This document shows, piece after piece, positions 57,800 through 64,000 of a stretch of 64,000 bases of DNA. The stretch comes from Saccharomycopsis fibuligera x Saccharomycopsis cf. fibuligera (taxonomy: Eukaryota; Ascomycota; Saccharomycetes; Ascoideales; Saccharomycopsidaceae), in the NCBI GenBank assembly GCA_001936135.1, contig CP012817.1, positions 2,294,001-2,358,000 on the forward strand. The letters run 5' to 3'. The notes beneath the pieces were generated by a model, which was not told the DNA's origin, did not search any database, and saw nothing but the letters and a program-made list of their open reading frames with translations. How positions within the stretch are numbered: the first letter of the stretch is position 1; every line of letters starts with the position of its first letter. Position numbers and translations under genes: made by a program.

Positions 57800-59244
57800 T
57801 TAAGCAATGGTTGAATTAGCAGTAACTTCAACATCATACTTGAAGTCAAAGTAAGACTTGTCGAAATGGTGCAATCTAACAAAACCATCTTCACCACCAG
57901 AGGCATAGGCAGTACCCTTTGGATGAATAGCAATGTAATTCAATGGACCGAAATGACCAGCAACTCTACCAATTTCATCTTGGAAAATTTTATGATAGAA
58001 TCTAGCTTCAAATTTACCTTGCTGGGCACTAGTAGTGGTAACATCTCTTGCTTCTTGACCACCTCCCAATATAACAAAATCTTTAACTGGTGTAATAGTA
58101 GCCGAGTTCACTGGAGCATCAGTACCGTAATGTTTCAAAATTTTCAAGTTGTCAACATCCATAATTTTAGCAGTTTTGTCCTTGGATGACGTTATGAAAT
58201 AAGTTCTATCTGGAGCAAATTGTATATCAGTGATTTGCTTTTCGTGAACTTTTTCAGATTGAATAAATTTACCGGAAACTGCATCATACTTGGAAATCAC
58301 ACCATCATTATGAGCAGCAATAATGTATTTGCTCAAGTAGGAGTAACCAACAATCATGACTTTTTCGTAACCTTCTTTAGTAGGTATATCCAAAACTGGT
58401 TCATCAGATTGTTCTCTCAAGTTTTCTCTATTGAGTTTGTAAGTAAGTATGTTACCAGGTTGACCCATAACTTTATCGGTACAAAGAACAATCTCGTCTT
58501 TTAATGGATTGAATTCAACTCTTCTAACAGGACTCTTTTGCACCCATGTGTAAAGGCATTCACCAGTTTCAACATTCCACAATTTGGCACTGAAATCAGC
58601 AGACCCAGTAAGAGCCAATTTAGAATCTTGTGACACGTCAATGGACCAAATGGTACCTTTGTGACCTTCAAGAGTTCCCAATCTTTCACCGTTGAAAGAA
58701 TACCAAACAGAGGCAACGCTATCTTTAGAAACTGAGAAAATCAAGTCACCTTCTCTATTGAATTTGACCTATTGAAATTGTTAGTAAGTAAACCTTTTAT
58801 GAAAATGATTGAAACTAGACACTCTGAATATACCTGCTATTTTAATCTATCATTTAAAATATTTTTCTCTATATTGTTTTATTCATGCTTCTATCATTCG
58901 TCGCAAAATTATTTGGCGGTTATTCAATGATCAAATAAAAACTGAATATATCACATTTAAAGATAAAATGAAAGTAAACTTACTTGTGTCAAGGCTCTTT
59001 CGTGCCCAACTCTAAAATCATTGTTAGTAAAATGTTTCTTCCAGATTTTTGCCAATACAAAGAACCAATATATTCCAGCAATAGCTGTGTTCCAAATAAG
59101 CTGATAAGATATCAGGAGCCAAACACCCCAACAAAATCAACTCAGAAATATACCTCTAAAGTAGTTCGTGCTTGTGGCTCTTGATAATGATATCTTTCTC
59201 ACGGATGAGGCTTTTTCCAGTACATACAACATAATAGGTCTCAT
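57800..59244 (-). CDS. TIF34: Translation initiation factor eIF3 subunit i, three exons
   Basis: Exons on the minus strand are 59228-59244 (17 nt), 58984-59011 (28 nt) and 57800-58768, giving 337 residues (347 in S. cerevisiae). The joined N-terminus [19 protein letters not shown], then [13 protein letters not shown], is the conserved start of the seven-bladed WD40 protein eIF3i. Later blocks [45 protein letters not shown] and [14 protein letters not shown] also match. Intron 1 (59012-59227) begins GTATGT and intron 2 (58769-58983) GTAAGT; both have TACTAAC near the 3' end. eIF3i joins eIF3b and eIF3g in the initiation complex. Starting at the long exon alone would drop the first 25 or so conserved residues. 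Confidence 0.95.
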
Positions 59245-59622
59245 CTTGGCTGGTTGTTATTGATGTTATGATTTACACTGTAGTGACCAGTATGTTTTTG
59301 GAGACTAATCGACAACAACTTCTCTTTGACCCTTTCCTCTGTTCACTTTTTTTTTTCTCTTTTGCCATTTTCGCTTTGGAAAATTTGTGAGAATGAAAAA
59401 AAAATTTCTGCTTTCTATACGCACGTGATCAATTGGATCGATTTTTTTTCTTTTCATATACCGGCAAAACCAAAGTTACGGCGGAGCACGACGATGAGTT
59501 GATGAGATGGGATGTTGTTATTGTTGACTTGTACAGGTTAAACTTAACATTAACGCTCGCTATTTCAATATTCACTTTCATACCAATAGGGATAATTTAA
59601 TTTGCTGATAAGCTATGCAAAA
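59245..59622. promoter_or_regulatory. TIF34-SNU23 bidirectional promoter
   Basis: A 378-bp divergent promoter with a CACGTGATC E-box at 59422, roughly midway between the two starts. Confidence 0.55.
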
Positions 59623-60309
59623 ATGAGTGAAGAGGAATCTTTGACGTCTGTGAATTCCTATGGGCGCAAAACATGGAATAGAGATGCGTACGCTAAACTA
59701 GCAAGGGACAAACGATTCAACAATTATAATAATTACAACAACAACAATGACAACAATAATAACAACAGCAAAGATGAAAAAATAGACATTACAAAGCGTA
59801 AAGTCAATGTTAATTTTGAAGCAAATTTGAACAAAGTACAAATTGTAAACCAATCCAGTTCTGTGTCGGTGCATCGGGGCAAAAGCTCGGGGTTTTACTG
59901 TGAGACTTGTAACTTGACCTTCAAGGACAATTTAAGTTTCTTAAACCATATTAACTCCACGCGGCATTTGGAAAATTCGGAATACAAGACATCGCATCTT
60001 AATAATAATATTACAGTGGAAGACGTGAAAAAAAAGCTACAAGCGGTTTATGAACAAAAGTTAAGAGAAAAAGAACAGGAAAATGATTTGGAGGTTTTCA
60101 ATTTGAAGAGAAGAATAGAAGAAAGGCAGAGATTTGAAGAGCAGGAAACGATAAGGAAAAAGCAAAAAAAAAAGGAAAAGAAGCAAAAGAAATTGGACCA
60201 AGAGCAGAGGAGGAAGGAAGCTGATGGAGGCTTGGGAGATAAGGATGGTAATGATGAGATTATGAAACAAATGGGATTCGCAGGGTTCTCTGGGACTGGC
60301 AAGAAGTAG
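59623..60309 (+). CDS. SNU23: Tri-snRNP protein Snu23
   Basis: The 228-residue product (start 59623; an ATG-free seven-codon extension precedes it) has the N-terminal RKTWNRDAYAKLARDK block and a U1-type C2H2 zinc finger, C93/C96/H109/H115, in FYCETCNLTFKDNLSFLNH. A K/E-rich helical tail follows. That is the arrangement of Snu23, a U4/U6.U5 tri-snRNP component acting in spliceosome activation. The asparagine run at about 34-48 is a lineage-specific insert. The end GFAGFSGTGKK resembles the glycine-rich ending of other Snu23 proteins. Confidence 0.92.
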   Translation: MSEEESLTSVNSYGRKTWNRDAYAKLARDKRFNNYNNYNNNNDNNNNNSKDEKIDITKRKVNVNFEANLNKVQIVNQSSSVSVHRGKSSGFYCETCNLTFKDNLSFLNHINSTRHLENSEYKTSHLNNNITVEDVKKKLQAVYEQKLREKEQENDLEVFNLKRRIEERQRFEEQETIRKKQKKKEKKQKKLDQEQRRKEADGGLGDKDGNDEIMKQMGFAGFSGTGKK

Positions 60310-60940
60310 CAAATCAGTATTTTGACTACTCCATAGTTACTACTTTGTTTTTCCAGTGCACTGTTTTGTTTTTTAACAAGAGTTTTAAAACGCTTTGTGA
60401 AAATATTGAGGTTGATTAGAAGACAACAATGAATCCGCAGCACCTACACAAAGCTTTGAAAGAAATGGAGAACCATTTACACACAAGCAACACAAGGAAA
60501 TATTTGACAAAAAATAAGAAATTATACAATAATCTACACTACGAAGATAAACTTATAGCTGGCCTATAATTACGTTAAACCAAAACTTTTTCTAATAAAG
60601 ACAGTAAATGTACTAGCACTGCTACTAGTAAGAATAATAATAATAATAATAATAATAAATCGTTCAATCATAATAGCTAGTAGCTTACTTGCAGTATATA
60701 TAGTGAAAGTAATAAAAATAAAGAATGAGAATAAAAAGTAAAACACAACATAAATAAATACAGTGACCATGTTGGTTAATATTAGTGATATTCGACATAC
60801 ACTTGTTGAGCCCTCGTTAACAGGTTTGACAAACCAGCAGTTTTTCCAGGTTCGCTAAGTTAGCAGTCAATAACCAACAAAAAATTTGAACCAACATTTA
60901 GCTCAAAGAATAACAGAGCTTTTTAGACCTTAAAGTCTTC
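60310..60940. other. SNU23-SERF convergent spacer
   Basis: Contains the 46-codon ATG frame listed separately and an AAT repeat near 60635-60658. Otherwise AT-rich 3' flank. Confidence 0.45.
60429..60569 (+). CDS. Candidate small protein of 46 residues
   Basis: An ATG frame reading MNPQHLHKALKEMENHL and ending HYEDKLIAGL. It is charged and helical, with no low-complexity tract, in a stretch of AT-rich DNA where stops are frequent. I do not recognise it. It follows SNU23 by 119 bp on the same strand, so it could be a separate small gene or a chance frame in the SNU23 3' UTR. Confidence 0.3.
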   Translation: MNPQHLHKALKEMENHLHTSNTRKYLTKNKKLYNNLHYEDKLIAGL

Positions 60941-61470
60941 TCAAACTTTTTGAGCCTGTTGAGCCTGCGCGGCCCTTTTGGCATCAGCTAAAGTTTAGCC
61001 AGTTAGTATCATGTACTTGTGATTTTTGCTTTGAGCTTAATTAAAATACTACTTGGGATATATATTATCCCAAGACACGACCGGAATTGGCAAAAATAGA
61101 TAAAATAATATATTATGATAATAATACTAAGTCTTGGTATTGATACAAACTTTGCCATGTTTAGCCATGCAGAACCCGGTTTGACATAACTCGACTTCAA
61201 TTGAGTTGATCAATGTTATCTCAAAACAGATTCCAACCAAGATGAAAAAGTGCGTTCGGTTTATACTAAAATAGAGCAGAATCACGTCAAATCATCTCAA
61301 ATCAAGTCAGTGATAAATATTGTATACATACCAGCAGCTTGTTTTTCTCTTAGCCTCTGTGCATCTTGTTCCAATCTTTTTTTTGGATCTCCACTTTGTT
61401 TTTTCTTTTGTTGCTGTTGTTTCTTTAAATTTTTTTCTCTGGCTTTGTCTCTTTGGTTTCCTCTAGACAT
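60941..61470 (-). CDS. SERF-family small basic protein (YDL085C-A type), spliced
   Basis: Exons are 61332-61470 and 60941-60987 on the minus strand, giving 61 residues. The start MSRGNQRDKAREKNLKKQ followed by SGDPKKRLEQDAQRLREKQAA is the 4F5/SERF signature (MARGNQRDLARQKNLKKQ and SGDPKKRMESDAEILRQKQAA in S. cerevisiae). The intron starts GTATGT and ends GATACTAAC...TTTAG; the join rebuilds AAADAKRAAQAQQAQKV. SERF proteins are disordered RNA- and amyloid-binding factors. The Q run at 18-21 replaces a shorter linker. Confidence 0.9.
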
Positions 61471-61907
61471 TTTGATCTAATTGAAGTTATTATTGATATT
61501 GATATTGATAAGGATCTTGATAAAAAAATATAAATAATAACACCAAAAACCTTTATCAAAAATGTGTGGTGAATTTCAGCAATTAAGGAGTATTTCTTAA
61601 AAAATTTTATTTGCTCTAAAATGATTTGAGATTTGACAGAAAGGTAGGGGCGTATGTCAGTTGAACTGATCAAAGCGATTATAATCGGTAGTATTGTTTG
61701 CCCCGAGCGAAAAAATCGAGCGGCGCATTGCGTTTTATATTGAGTATACGTTATGAGCCCTTACCAACAAGGCTGACAACCGACAAACAGCGATAACGAT
61801 GAAGATTCACTTATTGATATTGTCAGTACAGGTCTTTGATGAACCTTTGAATAAGTAGAAAACACAAATCAAGATCAAAGTTGCTATCATTATAGAAAGT
61901 ATTAATC
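61471..61907. promoter_or_regulatory. SERF-BUG1 bidirectional promoter
   Basis: A divergent 437-bp region. I see no distinctive site in it. Confidence 0.45.
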
Positions 61908-63499
61908 ATGGCCGACACGGAAAGTATTAAAACGCCAGAAGAGTTATCCAAGGAGGAGAAATTGGAAGCTGCTAGAAAGAAGGTGAGTAGCCGGATTTAA
62001 CTGGACCGGGTTTGCAGCGCGGTTGCTCATAAATAATATAGCAATATCATTATGACCTATGCTATAAACCTCTACTGTAGCTCAAACTATGCAACTACAT
62101 TGAGTTTTACTTTGCCATTGCCATTGCCATTTTCCTCTGCTTTTACTAAGGATTAAGAGTACTAACCTGTCCTTTTTAGTTTGAAAAATTAAAGAAGCAA
62201 CAAAAGAAGAAGAAGAGTGGTAAGAAGAAGAAGGATAAAGATGCAGAGAATAAAGATGCAACCGAAGAACCAGAGTCAGAAAGGGAAAAGGATAAAGAAG
62301 ATACTCCTGATGCGGAAGAAACCTCTAAAGTAGACTTGAACGATGAAAAGTCAAAGGAGAAAGAAGAAGGGGCCAAAGTGGCTGATGATAATGATGATGA
62401 TAAAACAAAGGAACAAAAGGAAGCTGAAGATGAAGCTGATGAAGAAGCAGAATCTAATAAGAAATTGAGCGATGATAAATCAGAAGAAAGTGAATCTAAG
62501 GAGAAGAAAGAAGAGGATAAGAAAGAAGAGGATAAGAAAGAAGAGGAAAAGAAAGAAGAGGAAAAGAAAGAAGAGGAAAAGAAAGAAGAGGAAAAGAAAG
62601 AAGAGGAAAGAAGAAAATATAAATCAAAAGAAGAAAAACTTGAACCAACTGCATTGACTACAGAAAAGAAAGACTCCTTTGATGACTTGTTCGGTTCTGA
62701 TGACAAAAAGACCGAAGAAGACGATTTTTTCAGTAAACTTGATGAATCGAAGCCACCACAGTCTCCTCCACGTAAAAAGGCTCTTGAACCAATGGTAGCC
62801 CCAACATTAGCAACAGATTCCGCAGATGCTGCAGCTGCAGAAATTGTCACAGGTATTGCGGAATCAAGCCTTAGTGAGTCTGACAAAGACGCTAAGATTG
62901 CCGAATTGACGTCTCAGCTTAAAACCACAACTGAGCAACTTCAAAAGGCCAAAAAGGAAAATTCAAATTTAAAATTCGAAAAAATGGATTTGTTGGATGA
63001 ATTAGAAACATTGAAAGAAACCGTCAAGCAACTTAAACTTAATCATAACAAATATAAACCAGATTATACTCCTTCAAGTAAATTGCAAACAGGTGATGAT
63101 GATGATGAAGATGACGGTGAGGAATCTGAAGTGTCGTTGTCTCCAGCAGCATCACCTTATCCTCACCATCAGCTGTCTTTCCACAGTCAACCAAGATTTC
63201 AGCAACAACAACAGCCACAACAGCCACAACAGACAAAAAGGGGCTCGTTTTTCGGGTCTTATAATCCTTTGTACTCAAGTTATTCTCACAGTTCGCTGAA
63301 CGCGGTAGAACAACAAAATCAACAAATACAACAGTATCAGCAACAACTGCCATATTACCAACAACAGTACCAGCAAGCTCAAACAAACCAGAACTATTCA
63401 TTTGATGAAATCAAAAAGGAGTTGGAGAAATGGAAGGATTGGAGTTTGGACATGAGAGGATGGCGCTCTATTGGTTCCGGGCCTATTGTTGAGATATGA
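61908..63499 (+). CDS. BUG1: Bug1-like cis-Golgi coiled-coil protein, spliced
   Basis: Exons are 61908-61982 and 62180-63499, giving 464 residues. The intron starts GTGAGT and ends GTACTAACCTGTCCTTTTTAG. The N-terminus MADTES...EEKLEAARKK joined to FEKLKKQQKKKK resembles Bug1 and the GM130-type basic helix. A highly charged K/E stretch (KKEEE units, about 190-215) follows, then a coiled coil (about 300-365, SQLKTTTEQLQKAKKEN and onwards), a Q-rich region and a conserved C-terminus, WSLDMRGWRSIGSGPIVEI. Bug1 binds the GRASP protein Grh1 on early Golgi membranes; the hydrophobic C-terminus suits a PDZ ligand. Proximity to SNU23 is also found in S. cerevisiae (YDL098C-YDL099W), which supports the name. 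Confidence 0.82.
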
Positions 63500-64000
63500 G
63501 GGTTGAAAAGTGTACAGTGGAGGCTTAATGTTTATGTATCAAGTAAAAATTCAATATTGACTATGCCATGATGTATTATTATATTGTCTGTGTTGTAGAA
63601 ATTTTACGAATGCTTCTACAGGAAGAATTCTGAAAAAAAAAAAAAATAGATTACATTTGAGTAGAAAAGCAAAAACAAGTGTATACGTATAATGCTGCAT
63701 AACATATACATGCCATAATATATATACAAGATAAAAAAGTGTTATCATTATAAGAAAAGCCCACCACTTATTGCTAATTAAGTCTGGTGATGTCTATCTG
63801 TATCGACAAGCTGCCTTTGCAGCAGTATCTTTCTGTAACATCATGGGGCTCAAAACCTATTCATTTGTAATCTATCCACCAGCTACTCATTTGCAAATGT
63901 CCACAAATTTTAACTCTTAAACACTCCAAACTTGTTCTTCTAACGAACCATTTCCAAATCAAACTAACATTACTTCCATTAATAGCAACTACCACTGCTC
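63500..64000. other. BUG1 3' flank to right edge
   Basis: AT-rich 3' flank. The last 100 bases become C/A/T-rich with no ATG after 63898, like the leader of a plus-strand gene starting beyond the window; this cannot be confirmed. Confidence 0.3.

Noticed and set aside
62176-62886. 236-codon frame opposite BUG1
   Set aside because: S/F-rich mirror of the K/E repeats in BUG1 exon 2.
1-64000. Mobile elements, LTRs, virus-derived genes, CRISPR arrays
   Set aside because: No transposase, reverse transcriptase, integrase or capsid-like frame, no terminal repeats and no spaced direct-repeat array were seen.

Overview
This is nuclear DNA of an ascomycete budding yeast (Saccharomycotina). The yeast-specific gene set (RIM101, a WSC sensor, ANP1, CRP1/MDG1, SOK1, SIP5, AIM36, SNU23, BUG1), short 5'-proximal introns with a TACTAAC branch site, glutamine/asparagine-rich tracts and a HAC1 gene with an Ire1-type intron all point there. 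The lineage looks pre-whole-genome-duplication and is rather intron-rich and gene-sparse. CTG codons sit at hydrophobic positions, which fits ordinary leucine decoding. I saw no tRNA, rRNA, CRISPR array, transposon, LTR or virus-derived element.

Layout. 0-5.2 kb: RIM101 (-) and the spliced oligosaccharyltransferase subunit OST5 (+), divergent. 7.5-14.2 kb: a WSC cell-wall stress sensor (-) and the Golgi mannosyltransferase subunit ANP1 (+), divergent across 3.9 kb. 15.8-19.7 kb: a three-exon V-ATPase subunit f gene and a two-exon CRP1/MDG1-like gene, both (-). 19.7-27.8 kb: mostly non-coding, with one probable small spliced gene of unknown function at 24.2-24.5 kb. 27.8-37.7 kb: SOK1 (+), RPS16 (+, 767-nt intron), RPP1 (-) and SIP5 (-). 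39.6-49.4 kb: a large BUD8/BUD9-like membrane protein (-) and HAC1 (-). 49.4-56.3 kb: a long spacer rich in short tandem repeats. 56.3-63.5 kb: AIM36 (+), TIF34 (-, two introns), SNU23 (+), a SERF-like gene (-, spliced) and BUG1 (+, spliced).

Best-supported points of interest. (1) The HAC1 mRNA carries two seven-base Ire1 hairpin loops that define a 166-nt unconventional intron and replace an 8-residue tail by a 16-residue acidic-hydrophobic one. (2) Several regulatory genes are preceded by 0.5-1.1 kb with no ATG at all on the sense strand, suggesting very long leaders purged of upstream starts. (3) Genes that in S. cerevisiae are split between YMR140W-YMR157C and YDL081C-YDL099W lie together here, as expected of the unduplicated ancestral block. 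(4) Seven genes are spliced, and several are invisible or truncated in simple ORF calling: OST5, V-ATPase f, CRP1, TIF34, SERF, BUG1 and the unknown 24.2-kb gene.

Themes shared by the genes are secretion and cell-wall homeostasis (OST5, ANP1, WSC, HAC1, BUG1, RIM101 signalling), translation (RPS16, RPP1, TIF34) and nutrient or PKA/Snf1 signalling (SOK1, SIP5). They are ordinary yeast neighbours rather than a dedicated cluster.
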